From Dialister succinatiphilus YIT 11850 (GTDB taxonomy: Bacteria; Bacillota; Negativicutes; Veillonellales; Dialisteraceae): a stretch of DNA of 64,000 nucleotides. The position numbers and the translations under genes are program-made. This document shows, piece after piece, positions 43,257 to 51,678 of the stretch. The notes under the pieces were generated by a model, which saw only the letters and a program-made list of their open reading frames with translations, ran no database searches and was not told the origin of the DNA. The first letter of the stretch is position 1, and every line of letters begins with the position of its first letter. The DNA lies in NCBI RefSeq assembly GCF_000242435.1, contig NZ_JH591188.1, positions 260,498-324,497 on the forward strand, read 5' to 3'.

Positions 43257-44249
43257 ATGATCGAAAATACTAGCTTCACAATTAAGACTGTGGAACTCAG
43301 CGATGACAAGAGTCACGGCAAGTTCGAATGCGAACCGCTCGAAAGAGGCTATGGCATCACCCTGGGAAACAGTTTACGACGCGTGTTGCTTTCATCTTTA
43401 GACGGTGTGGCTATTACGTCTATCAAAATCGACGGCGTGCTTCATGAATTTTCAACTATTAACGGCGTCAGAGAAGATGTAACAGATATGATTCTGAACC
43501 TGAAGAAGATTCGTTTCATCGCCCACGACGAAGCGACCTTCCCCATCACTGTCAGAATCGATATCACTAAAGAGGGTATTTTCCATGCTGGTGATATGGT
43601 TTTACCGGCAGAAATAGATGTTCTCAACAAAGATCTGGCCATCTGCACATTGGATTCCGATGCCCATCTGGGTATGGAAATGACCATTAACCGTGGACAT
43701 GGCTATGTACCTTTTACAAAGAACAAATCGGATGATGACGTCATCGGCGTCATCCCCATCGACTCCATTTATTCTCCTGTTGTTAAGTGCAACTACGAAG
43801 TCAGCGATACCCGCGTAGGCAATGAAATGGACTACGACAAGCTGACTCTGGAAGTGGATACCGACGGCTCTGTCAATGCGGACGACGCAGTGGCTACAGC
43901 TGCCAATATCCTGATCAGCTGCTTTGAAAACTTCTGCAAAATCGGTATCAGCCAGCCAGGCATTGAACCGACAGAAGGGGAAGAAGTAGAAGAAAGTCCC
44001 GCTCCTGCCCAGGATAAAGCCAATGAAGACGCTGTACGCGCTCTTCCCATTGACGAACTGGAACTTTCTGTCCGCGCATTTAACTGCCTGAAGAGAGCTG
44101 AAATCAATACCATCGGCGAACTGACAGACAAGACAGAAGATGAATTGACCCGTGTACGCAACCTTGGTAAAAAATCGGTAGATGAAATCAAAGAAAAACT
44201 GGCTAACTTCCGGGATTACGGACTTCATCTCAAAGATTCCAAGGATTGA
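43257..44249 (+). CDS. rpoA: RNA polymerase alpha subunit
   Basis: 330 residues. The N-terminal assembly domain (FECEPLERGYGITLGNSLRRVLLSSLDGVAIT) and the C-terminal domain (LPIDELELSVRAFNCLKRAEINTIGELTDKTEDELTRVRNLGKKSVDEI) that binds UP elements and activators are both complete; the acidic linker (EGEEVEESPAPAQDKANEDA) is between them. An aaggagg site precedes the start. Confidence 0.97.
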   Translation: MIENTSFTIKTVELSDDKSHGKFECEPLERGYGITLGNSLRRVLLSSLDGVAITSIKIDGVLHEFSTINGVREDVTDMILNLKKIRFIAHDEATFPITVRIDITKEGIFHAGDMVLPAEIDVLNKDLAICTLDSDAHLGMEMTINRGHGYVPFTKNKSDDDVIGVIPIDSIYSPVVKCNYEVSDTRVGNEMDYDKLTLEVDTDGSVNADDAVATAANILISCFENFCKIGISQPGIEPTEGEEVEESPAPAQDKANEDAVRALPIDELELSVRAFNCLKRAEINTIGELTDKTEDELTRVRNLGKKSVDEIKEKLANFRDYGLHLKDSKD

Positions 44250-44270
44250 TATAGTTATAGGAGGAAAGAA

Positions 44271-44612
44271 ATGGCACGTAGTAGATTGAGAAGAGTCAGC
44301 GGTGCCCGCAAGGCCCTGCTGCGCAGTCTCGTAACCGCTCTTTTCCAGCATGGCCAGATTAAGACCACTGAGTCCAAGGCCAAGGAACTCCGCCATGTAG
44401 CTGACAAGATGATCTCCCTCGCTAAGAGAGGCGATCTCCATGCCCGCCGTCAGGCTGAAGGTTTCATCATGGACAAGGCTGTTACAAAGAAACTGTTTGA
44501 CGAAATTGCAAAGAAATACACAGACCGCAACGGCGGCTATACCCGCATTGTGAAACTGGACGGCCGTCTTGGCGATAATGCTCCTGAAGTAATCATCGCC
44601 CTGGTAGACTGA
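44271..44612 (+). CDS. rplQ: 50S ribosomal protein L17
   Basis: 113 residues. [64 protein letters not shown]. It is the last gene of the supercluster, followed by a clear terminator. Confidence 0.97.
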   Translation: MARSRLRRVSGARKALLRSLVTALFQHGQIKTTESKAKELRHVADKMISLAKRGDLHARRQAEGFIMDKAVTKKLFDEIAKKYTDRNGGYTRIVKLDGRLGDNAPEVIIALVD

Positions 44613-44623
44613 TTTCCTGTCTG

Positions 44624-44664
44624 AAAGAAAAGAACCGGTGACTTTTCGCCGGTTCTTTTTTATT
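44624..44664 (+). terminator. terminator of the ribosomal supercluster
   Basis: AGAACCGGTG ACTTTT CGCCGGTTCT (one G-T pair) followed by TTTTT, just after rplQ. Confidence 0.92.
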
Positions 44665-44797
44665 TTTATGGTTGCAGAGGGCGGCTTCTTATCTTTCATC
44701 TCCCTGCCGGTCATGTTAAAATAAAGGGGATTATTGACAGGGCTTTGGAAATAAGATGCAGTGAATCCAGGAGCCCCGTATAAAGGAGCGTAAAGCA

Positions 44798-45745
44798 ATG
44801 AATATGGATTTTGATATCCCCGACATTAGCGAAAATGCAGGAAAAGCCGCTGGCGGCGGAAAACACAGAAAACCCAGAAGGGCTGGAAAAATTCGTCTTG
44901 GTGACAGCCTTCGCAGCCTTTCCAGAGAATATACGGCCACCAGGGAAAGGATGGACGAGGATAAGCACATTGAATTTTATTCCCTTTCCGAGGGACAGGA
45001 AAAGTTTCCCTTCTACGGTATGGAGGTATCCATCATCGGTGTGTGCATCCGGAATAAGAAAACCGCAGCCATTTACATGGAGCTTCCTTTGGACAAAAGG
45101 GAGGATCTGATTAAAAAACTGTCTGCATCGGAAGGTGAAGGAGAAGAAACACAGGCTATGACCATCTTCTCCGATACGGTGACCTCCATTTTCGTAACCA
45201 AACCGGAAAAGGGGGAAAAGGTGGTAACCATTGCCCTTATGGACAGTGAAGAAGCGAAGGTTCTTTCCGACAATGAAGCCATTGAAGAAAAACAGGCGGA
45301 AGAGGCTAAAGGGCTGGGGCACAAAATCTTCAAAACCTACTTCAATCCGGTGGGCCGCATCAGCCGCCGTTCCTATATTCCTAAAATGCTGGGCGCCGGC
45401 ATACCGGCTGCCATTCTCTTCTCTTTCACCTGCCTTCGGCCGGAGCTCTTTGAGGGAGACCTGAATCTTTACATCTTCACCTTCCTGGTGGTAGGCACCC
45501 TGTGCTTCATTTCCCTTATCAGCCTGGCCATGCGCCGCCTGTCGGATATTGGACTTTCTCATCTCTACTACTGGGTATTCTTCCTTCTCCTTTTTGCCAT
45601 TAACCAGCTGGGGGGTCAGTTCCTTGGCAGTCAGCTCATGGCTACCAGGGTGGTGGCAGTGATATTTATGGCTGCCGTGGTTCTTCTGGCGTTTTTCCCC
45701 GGAGAAAACAAGAAAAACAAGTACGGCCCTGTGCCGAAAGAGTGA
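44798..45745 (+). CDS. DUF805-family membrane protein with long cytoplasmic N-terminal region
   Basis: 315 residues. The first 180 or so are soluble, beginning with a basic stretch (GGKHRKPRRAGKIRLGDSLRSL), and include a strand-rich part (FYGMEVSIIGVCIRNKKTAAIYMELPL); I do not recognise this part. The rest is a DUF805 domain: FNPVGRISRRSYIPKML, three to four membrane helices, the conserved AMRRLSDIGLSHLYYWVFFLLL, and the typical FFPGENKKNKYGPVP end. DUF805 proteins are inner-membrane proteins of unknown activity. An aaaggagc site precedes the ATG; a terminator follows. The N-terminal fusion is longer than in simple DUF805 proteins of about 120 residues. Confidence 0.8.
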   Translation: MNMDFDIPDISENAGKAAGGGKHRKPRRAGKIRLGDSLRSLSREYTATRERMDEDKHIEFYSLSEGQEKFPFYGMEVSIIGVCIRNKKTAAIYMELPLDKREDLIKKLSASEGEGEETQAMTIFSDTVTSIFVTKPEKGEKVVTIALMDSEEAKVLSDNEAIEEKQAEEAKGLGHKIFKTYFNPVGRISRRSYIPKMLGAGIPAAILFSFTCLRPELFEGDLNLYIFTFLVVGTLCFISLISLAMRRLSDIGLSHLYYWVFFLLLFAINQLGGQFLGSQLMATRVVAVIFMAAVVLLAFFPGENKKNKYGPVPKE

Positions 45746-45761
45746 TGATTTTGTTATTGGC

Positions 45762-45806
45762 AGAAGCGCTGATTTTCCCTTCCCGGGAATCAGCGTTTCC
45801 TTTTTT
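45762..45806 (+). terminator. terminator of the DUF805 gene
   Basis: CGCTGATTTTCCC / GGGAATCAGCG stem followed by TTTCCTTTTTT. Confidence 0.85.
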
Positions 45807-45825
45807 CAGTTAATAAGGAGGATGG

Positions 45826-47022
45826 ATGACTTTTCCTGTTCCTTTAAGGCAGATGCTTCCTCTTTTGGGAATCACTGTATCTGCCTTTGTATTTAATACT
45901 TCTGAATTTATGCCCATTGCCCTGCTTATGGATATTTCCCAGTCCTTTGACCAGACGGAAGCAGAAACGGGCATTATGATTACTGTCTATGCCTGGATGG
46001 TAGCCATCCTGTCTCTGCCCCTTATGCTGGCAGCAGGGAAGATGAAGGAGAAGACACTTCTTCTGCTTACGCTTCTTCTCTTTGCTCTGGGACAGCTGGC
46101 CAGCGGCATGGCTCCTTCCTTTCCCCTGCTTATGGGCGCCCGGATCCTTGTGGCCAGTGCCCATGCCATCTTCTGGTCCATTGCAGCGCCTCTGGCAGCG
46201 AGACTGGTGGACAAAGGAAAATCGCCCTTTGCCCTGTCCATGGTGGCAGCCGGTACGGCGGTGGCCATGGTTTTTGGCCTTCCCTTAGGACGGGTCATTG
46301 GACTGGCTCTGGGATGGCGTATGACCTTCCTGCTTATTGCCCTGGTTACCGCCGGAGCCATGGTGTATCTGTTCTTTGTATTTCCCCAGCTTTCTCCGGG
46401 AGAACCTTTCACCCCGGGAGATCTGCCCGGGCTTTTCCGTAACAGGCCGGTGGCTGTTATTTTCGGAATGACGATCTTTTATGCTTCTGCCTACTTCACG
46501 GTGTACAGCTATATTGAGCCTTTTCTTCACGCTGTGGCCCATCTGGCTCCTGCGGCCATTACGGCGGTGCTTATCTTTCTGGGAAGTACGGGATTTTTGG
46601 GAAGCTTTGCTTTTTCTAAAATGTTTGGCACCTATCCCAAACTGATTATTATAACCGGCGCCTGCGGCCTTTTGGTTCCCTTCTTCCTTCTCCGTGAGGG
46701 AGCCCCGTTCCTGCCGGTGCTTCTCTTCTGCCTCCTGGCTATGGGCGTGGTGAATACGCTCTACGGTATAGCCATGCAGTCGGAAATCATCCGTCATTTG
46801 TCTACCGGCGCTGCTCCGGTGGCCATGTCTATTTTTTCCGGTATCTTTAATATGGGCATCGGCAGCGGAACCTATATAGGGAGCCTTCTGACGGCTCGGG
46901 GATACCTGCCTTACATAGGCCTTGCCGGCGGCCTGCTGGCTCTTGTTTGCGGCCTCCTCTGCATCTTTTGCTACCTGCCTTTTATGGGCAGAAAGAGCAG
47001 GGAGCTCCGTAACAGGAGCTGA
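45826..47022 (+). CDS. MFS exporter, SotB/YdeA-like (sugar or drug efflux)
   Basis: 398 residues, 12 helices. FVFNTSEFMPIALLMDISQSF at the first helix is the hallmark of the DHA1/SotB subgroup (TSEFxPxGLL type), and AxRxLVASAHAIFWSIAAPLAARL carries the family's helix-4/5 pattern. Related proteins export arabinose, IPTG, purine nucleosides or drugs by H+ antiport. The substrate is not predictable here. An aaggagg site precedes the start. It is a single-gene unit ending at a recurrent terminator cassette. Confidence 0.87.
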   Translation: MTFPVPLRQMLPLLGITVSAFVFNTSEFMPIALLMDISQSFDQTEAETGIMITVYAWMVAILSLPLMLAAGKMKEKTLLLLTLLLFALGQLASGMAPSFPLLMGARILVASAHAIFWSIAAPLAARLVDKGKSPFALSMVAAGTAVAMVFGLPLGRVIGLALGWRMTFLLIALVTAGAMVYLFFVFPQLSPGEPFTPGDLPGLFRNRPVAVIFGMTIFYASAYFTVYSYIEPFLHAVAHLAPAAITAVLIFLGSTGFLGSFAFSKMFGTYPKLIIITGACGLLVPFFLLREGAPFLPVLLFCLLAMGVVNTLYGIAMQSEIIRHLSTGAAPVAMSIFSGIFNMGIGSGTYIGSLLTARGYLPYIGLAGGLLALVCGLLCIFCYLPFMGRKSRELRNRS

Positions 47023-47106
47023 TCCTTTCCTGACGGGAAAGAGACAGGCTTTTCCTCCCTTCGGGAAAGAAGAAATCAGGCAGGTCCATGCTTTTTCAGA
47101 AAACAG

Positions 47107-47157
47107 AAAAGGGGCTGTGAGGAAATGATTTCCATTTCTTCACAGCCCCTTTTTATT
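47107..47157 (+). terminator. recurrent terminator cassette after the MFS gene
   Basis: AGGGGCTGTGAGGAAATG / CATTTCTTCACAGCCCCT-type stem (one mismatch) with a TTTTTATT tail; one of five or six copies of this cassette in the window. Confidence 0.88.
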
Positions 47158-47170
47158 TGTTGATCCCAAA

Positions 47171-47209
47171 AATCAAAAAGCACTGTGAACAGGCATTCAC
47201 AGTGCTTTG
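47171..47209 (-). terminator. terminator of the tRNA-Cys-like gene
   Basis: On the minus strand: AGCACTGTGAATGCCTGTTCACAGTGCT followed by TTTTGATTTTT, 8 bases beyond the encoded CCA. Confidence 0.85.
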
Positions 47210-47216
47210 TACTTGG

Positions 47217-47292
47217 TGGAGGCGGTGCCCGGAGTTGAACACGGGGATAAGGGCCTTGCGGGGCCCACGCCTTAGCGCTTGGCTACACCGCC
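47217..47292 (-). tRNA. tRNA-Cys-like gene with non-canonical anticodon arm, D-loop and T-stem
   Basis: The 76-nt minus-strand gene has a perfect 7-bp acceptor (GGCGGTG/CACCGCC), discriminator T and encoded CCA, with GCC..GGC D-stem and TTCAACT T-loop. These and the GCA triplet point to tRNA-Cys. Departures: the D-loop AAGCGCTAA lacks the usual GG (G19 appears as C). The anticodon arm GGGCCCCGCAAGGCCC cannot make a 5-bp stem with a 7-base loop; it gives either 5 bp with a 6-base loop or 4 bp with an 8-base loop. No T precedes the GCA (T33 missing). The T-stem has a bulged T. Promoter and terminator are intact, so it is likely transcribed. It could be the functional tRNA-Cys of this lineage, an altered-decoding tRNA or a decaying copy. 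Confidence 0.65.
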
Positions 47293-47309
47293 ATAAATCT
47301 GACTTTTCT

Positions 47310-47338
47310 AGTATATCGCAGGTTTTCGAAAAAGTAAA
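47310..47338 (-). promoter_or_regulatory. promoter of the tRNA-Cys-like gene
   Basis: Minus strand: -35 TTTACT (47333-47338), 17-bp spacer, -10 TATACT (47310-47315), ending 18 bases before the tRNA 5' end. Confidence 0.7.
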
Positions 47339-47396
47339 GCCAATGATGAGGTAATTGCCGTTTACAAACGGTTACATGAGTAAAACGCATGGATGC

Positions 47397-48839
47397 CTAT
47401 CGCACCCAGAGGGTATACTGGCCGGGAATGCTGATGCGATCCGCTTTTTCTGCTTCATTATAGGTGACTAGGAAGGGGGAGGTGCTGTGATTTCTGGTAA
47501 TGAGCAGGACATTGGGGTCCTTCAACAGCTTTTCTTCGGAAATGAAGGGCATCACGTTCTTGGCGTTCCAGGAAAGTCCTCCCGGTTTCATGGAAGCTAT
47601 CTTGTCTTCCGGTTCAGCGCGGTAAATGGTTTTACCGCTGTAGAAGACGGCGGAGGTGCGGTAGTCATCCAGAAAGGCAATGGTCTTATGGGTAGTGTCC
47701 ATATGGGCCAGGGCTTCGCCTATTTCCTTGCCCGAATGATTCAGCATGATGGAGGGGGCCACTGTGACGGCCAGCACCGTGTATACCAGACCGCAGGCCA
47801 GGCCTGCCTTTTCAATGCGGAAATCCTGCTTTTTGTAAAGAAGGGCTGTTATGATGGAAAAGGAAAACAGGGCCGGGAAGGTGTAGGTGGTGTACTTGGT
47901 GGCCACCAGCTGGAAGAAGAGGAACACCACGAAACCATAGATAAGGAGAAGCTGGGTGGCATCATGGGCACTTCGAAGATCCAGTTTCTTTTCTTTCCAC
48001 CGTTTGTACAGGGAGAAGGGAATGAAGAAGCTCCAGGGAGCAAAACCGGCAAAGTAAACGATAAGGTAGAAGTACCATTTATTGTGAGAGGGATGCTCGG
48101 AAACCGTGGCCCGCAGCACATTGTGGACACCGATAAAATTCAGGAGAAAATCATTTCCATGAAGATAGCACATGGTGCCGTACCAGGCACCGGCAATGAG
48201 GGTGAAGAGAAGGAGGCCGGACAGAAGGTGCACATGCATCATTTCCTTCAAATCCTTTTTATAAAGAAGGAAGAGGAAGCAGGCAAGGCCCGGGAGAAGG
48301 ATGCCTATGGGTCCCTTGGTGAGGACTGCCAGGGCAGCCGATACATAGCAGAGGAAATAGTATGTTCTGTTTTCCGCATAACCCAGATAGAAAAAGGCGA
48401 TGGCGGCGCTCATGAAAAGAAAGAGGGTGGAGTCCGTAATCACTGCCTTGGACAGTATCCAGCATTCCACTGAGGAAGCCAGGATGATGGCGGCAAGCCA
48501 GCCTGTCTTTTCCCCGTAGGTGCGGCGGGCAAACCAATAGGTGAAGAGCACCGAGGCAGAGCCAAGGAGGGCGGCAGGAAGACGGGCGGCCATTTCATTG
48601 AAACCGAAGAGGGTAAAGGACAGGGCCAGCTCCCAGTAATAGAAAATGGGCTTGTCGTACCAGAAACGGCCGTAAATCTGGGGAGAAATCCAGTTGCCGG
48701 AGAGCACCATTTCTTTGGCGGTAAGGGCGTAGTTGGATTCTGCCGTATCCGTCACGGCTAAAAGCTGGTTCCCTGCCAGGTAAAGAACAAGGGTAAAAAG
48801 CAAAAGGGATACATAAGGATGGTTTCGAATCGTTTTCAT
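47397..48839 (-). CDS. GT39/ArnT-like lipid-linked sugar transferase (membrane glycosyltransferase)
   Basis: 480 residues with about 11-12 membrane helices. VTDTAESNYALTAKEMVLSGNWISPQIYGRFWYDKPIFYYW in the first external loop contains the conserved acidic pair (D/E-x-x..) and Tyr-Asp-Lys-Pro motif of the dolichyl-phosphate-mannose/ArnT transferases; AVLTKGPIGILLPG is another family motif. It transfers a sugar from an undecaprenyl-phosphate carrier to lipid A, protein or wall polymer on the periplasmic face. The start is placed at the ATG 6 bases after GGAGG; the open frame runs 89 codons further upstream through the divergent promoter region and is not credible there. Acceptor unknown; lipid A modification is plausible in a diderm. 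Confidence 0.87.
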   Translation of the reverse strand: MKTIRNHPYVSLLLFTLVLYLAGNQLLAVTDTAESNYALTAKEMVLSGNWISPQIYGRFWYDKPIFYYWELALSFTLFGFNEMAARLPAALLGSASVLFTYWFARRTYGEKTGWLAAIILASSVECWILSKAVITDSTLFLFMSAAIAFFYLGYAENRTYYFLCYVSAALAVLTKGPIGILLPGLACFLFLLYKKDLKEMMHVHLLSGLLLFTLIAGAWYGTMCYLHGNDFLLNFIGVHNVLRATVSEHPSHNKWYFYLIVYFAGFAPWSFFIPFSLYKRWKEKKLDLRSAHDATQLLLIYGFVVFLFFQLVATKYTTYTFPALFSFSIITALLYKKQDFRIEKAGLACGLVYTVLAVTVAPSIMLNHSGKEIGEALAHMDTTHKTIAFLDDYRTSAVFYSGKTIYRAEPEDKIASMKPGGLSWNAKNVMPFISEEKLLKDPNVLLITRNHSTSPFLVTYNEAEKADRISIPGQYTLWVR

Positions 48840-49089
48840 CATGATCCTCCCGAGTGATGAGATGACATATGGTTTCTTCACCCCGTACTCTACAGGACTG
48901 ATGTTAATGATTCTGTATGTAACATTAAATAAAAAATAAATTGGAGAAATACCGGTTGCATGGTGCAGGGGCGGTTTGTATGATAAGGGAAACGGAGAGG
49001 GCAGGGAAAAGGAGAGCCCTTCTCTCTTTCGGGCAGGGAGACCCTTTGCCGGCAGCTCCCAGGCCTTTATCCTCAATGGAGCAGGTGAT

Positions 49090-50589
49090 ATGATGACCAT
49101 TCGCAAAAGTCTGATTGTAAGCCATATCGTAGTATGTATCCTTCCCTTCCTTATGACCTTTTTCGTGCTGGCCTCGGCCTTTGGAGGGCTTTATCTCTAT
49201 GCCGCCAGCGGAAACCATGTGATTGCGGAGAGCGGATTTCAGTTTAATGTAATGACCCAGATTCTGAGGACTGCTGTGTTTCACAGCCTTCGCCACCATG
49301 AGTCCCTGTCCCGGTATGCCTGGGTCATGGAAATCACCGATCCTGTGGCCACCTATGTGGCAGTAGAGAGGGAAGGGACCCTTCTCTACAGTTATGGCAA
49401 TGAGAAAAAAGGCCGGGAGGATCTGGATATGCTGCGAAAGAAAGGAGCCCTGGACAGGCTGGATGGCAGGGATGGAAACGGCATTTACAGTGTGACAGAT
49501 GAGCCGGATTACCGGTTTGCGGAAAAGGAAATCATAGGGGACAGGCCCTGTTATCTCTACATCATGGCCCATCATCCCGAGGCCCGGACTGACGGCGCCA
49601 TTGAAAAGGCGGTGCGGGCAGTGATCCGTTTCATCCTGGCTGTTCTCTTTGCCTTTATTCTGGGCACCAGCTATTTCCTTTCCCGCTTCATTATTGGCCG
49701 CATCCTTATGCCTTTAAAGGAACTGGAACGGGGGGCAGAGGAAGTGCGGAAGGGAAATCTGGCGGTGCAGCTGGATTATCATAGAAATGATGAATTCACT
49801 CCTGCCATTGAAACATTCAATGTCATGACCTGGCGGCTGAAGCAGTCGCTGGAAGAAAAAGAGCAGGATGAGGAAAGACGGAAGGAGCTCATTGCTTCCA
49901 TTTCCCATGATATCCGTACGCCCCTTACGTCCATCAAGGCCTATGTGGAAGGGCTTCTGGACCATGTGGCTTCCACGCCGGCCATGCAGGAGCGGTATCT
50001 CCAGGTTATCCGCAGAAAGGCGGATGTACTGGAAAGGCTGGTGGAGCAGCTGCTGCTTCTGACGAAAATGGATATAGGGGAGAAGGCCCTTCCTACAGAA
50101 TCGCTGGATTTATCCCGGGTGGTCAGCCAGTTCGTGGAGGAAAACCGGCTGAACTGGGGCAGGAACGGCGCCGATTTCCATATAGAAGCCAAAGAGGCGG
50201 TGAAGGTGGAAGGGAATCTTCTCCTTCTGGAACGGGTGGTGGAAAATCTGGTTTCCAACAGCATTCGCTACAAGACGGAGGAAAGGGTGCATATCGATAT
50301 AGAGGTAAAGAAAAAGGATGGCAGGGCCTTCCTTTCCCTTTCCGATGATGGCCCCGGCGTGCCGGAAGAAGCGCTGGGACGGCTCAAGGAGGCTTTCTTC
50401 CGCACCGATAAGGCCAGAAGCCGCACTGACAAAGGAAGCGGTCTGGGTCTTTCCATTGTGGCAAGGGCGGTGCATCTGATGAAGGGCAGGGTCACGTTCA
50501 GCGGCAGAAAGCCCCATGGATTGAAGGTAGATATTGTATTACCATTGGAGGATATACATGAAAAAAAAGATACTGATTGTGGAAGATGA
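49090..50589 (+). CDS. membrane sensor histidine kinase
   Basis: 499 residues from the ATG at 49090 (ggag 8 bases upstream; the longer frame to 48976 runs into the divergent promoter region). First helix SHIVVCILPFLMTFFVLASAF, an extracytoplasmic sensor loop of about 130 residues, second helix AVLFAFILGTSYFLSRFI, HAMP (GRILMPLKELERGAEEVRKGNLAVQL), HisKA with ELIASISHDIRTPLTSIKAY (phospho-His about residue 273), and HATPase with VENLVSNSIRYKTEE, SDDGPGVP and GSGLGLSIV. The paired response regulator gene overlaps its 3' end by 32 bases. Signal unknown; the divergent GT39 gene may be a target. Confidence 0.92.
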   Translation: MMTIRKSLIVSHIVVCILPFLMTFFVLASAFGGLYLYAASGNHVIAESGFQFNVMTQILRTAVFHSLRHHESLSRYAWVMEITDPVATYVAVEREGTLLYSYGNEKKGREDLDMLRKKGALDRLDGRDGNGIYSVTDEPDYRFAEKEIIGDRPCYLYIMAHHPEARTDGAIEKAVRAVIRFILAVLFAFILGTSYFLSRFIIGRILMPLKELERGAEEVRKGNLAVQLDYHRNDEFTPAIETFNVMTWRLKQSLEEKEQDEERRKELIASISHDIRTPLTSIKAYVEGLLDHVASTPAMQERYLQVIRRKADVLERLVEQLLLLTKMDIGEKALPTESLDLSRVVSQFVEENRLNWGRNGADFHIEAKEAVKVEGNLLLLERVVENLVSNSIRYKTEERVHIDIEVKKKDGRAFLSLSDDGPGVPEEALGRLKEAFFRTDKARSRTDKGSGLGLSIVARAVHLMKGRVTFSGRKPHGLKVDIVLPLEDIHEKKDTDCGR

Positions 50590-51247
50590 TGACGATATTG
50601 CTTCCATCGAAAGGGATTATCTGGAGGTGGGAGGCTATGAGGTGAAGGTGGAGGAAAACGGCACTGCCGGTTTGACGGAAGCCCTCACCGGAGAGTATGA
50701 TCTGATTCTTCTGGATATCATGCTGCCCGGCATGGATGGTTTTCAGATTGTAAGGAAACTTCGGGATAAAATCGATATTCCAATTATGATGGTCACTGCC
50801 AGAAGAAGCGACATTGATAAAATCAGGGGACTGGGCTTTGGCGCCGATGATTATATCGAAAAGCCTTTTTCTCCCGGCGTGCTGGTGGCCAGGGTGAAGT
50901 CTCAGCTGGCCCAGTATGAAAGGCTGAAGGGCATCGGGGAAAGGAGAAAGAAAATCAGCATTGGCGGTATTACGCTGGAGCCCGATACCCATCGCATTTT
51001 CGTGAGGGGAATGGAAAAGGTGCTGCCCAATAAGGAGTTCCAGCTTCTGGAGTTCCTCATGGTCCATGCGGATGTGGTATTCAGCAGGGAGTCCCTGTAC
51101 ACCAGGATCTGGGGCATGGATTCTTTGGGGAATACGTCCACTGTGCCGGTACATATCAATCGCCTCAGGGAGGCGGTGGAGGAGGATCCGTCCAACCCGA
51201 AGCATATTCTGACCATCTGGGGCGTGGGGTATAAGTTTAAGCCCTGA
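50558..51247 (+). CDS. OmpR/PhoB-family response regulator
   Basis: 229 residues. The receiver has KKILIVEDDDDIASIERDYL (acidic pocket), LILLDIMLPG with the phospho-accepting Asp53, and VTARRSDIDKIRGLGFGADDYIEKPF. The C-terminal winged helix (about 130-229) has LPNKEFQLLEFLMVHADVVFSRESLYTRIWG and TVPVHINRLREAVEEDP. The start with ggagg lies inside the kinase gene. It activates or represses targets on phosphorylation by the upstream kinase. Confidence 0.94.
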   Translation: MKKKILIVEDDDDIASIERDYLEVGGYEVKVEENGTAGLTEALTGEYDLILLDIMLPGMDGFQIVRKLRDKIDIPIMMVTARRSDIDKIRGLGFGADDYIEKPFSPGVLVARVKSQLAQYERLKGIGERRKKISIGGITLEPDTHRIFVRGMEKVLPNKEFQLLEFLMVHADVVFSRESLYTRIWGMDSLGNTSTVPVHINRLREAVEEDPSNPKHILTIWGVGYKFKP

Positions 51248-51400
51248 GGAGCCATGGCCTTTTGAAGACTGAAAACAAGGGATGCTTGTAATAATTACAT
51301 AAATCAACAGTTGGATATTGTGACCCGAAAATTCTATACTACCCATAGAGGAAAGATAAAGAGTTCCTCCCAGGTATTGTATAGAAAGAAGGTCATTCAT

Positions 51401-51553
51401 ATGAAAAAGAATCTGAGCAGAGAAATCATGGGCGCTGTGAATGAAATGGGTAAGGAAAGAGCTATTGTTCTCTGGTTTGCCCGCCGGAGGATGTATCGGG
51501 CTGATGAAATCTGCCACATCTGCGGTATTGATTTAGCTTTCCACCTGTGGTAA
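51401..51553 (+). CDS. small protein of 50 aa, unknown
   Basis: MKKNLSREIMGAVNEMGKE, then a helix with AIVLWFARRRMYRADEICHICG, ending FHLW. It has two Cys (CHIC) and a basic-aromatic stretch. A weak gaagg site lies upstream; the frame is open from 51311. The spacing between the response regulator and the LysR gene fits a small monocistronic gene, followed by a weak stem-loop (gggaagttcttcttccc, 51579-51595). No family recognised, so moderate doubt remains that it is translated. Confidence 0.4.
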   Translation: MKKNLSREIMGAVNEMGKERAIVLWFARRRMYRADEICHICGIDLAFHLW

Positions 51554-51678
51554 TCATCTGAGCGGCAGGGAAAGACAGGGAAGTTCTTCTTCCCTGTTTT
51601 TCTGCTGTTTTCATTGAACAAATCCTGTTTCCTGCGGTATACTGTATGAAGTCAAAATGGACTGCAGATGGAGGGCCC

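Noticed and set aside
47217..47292. tRNA-Leu or tRNA-Ser (long variable arm)
   Set aside because: Total length 76 with CCA, short variable region and discriminator T fit Cys; no long variable stem can be drawn.
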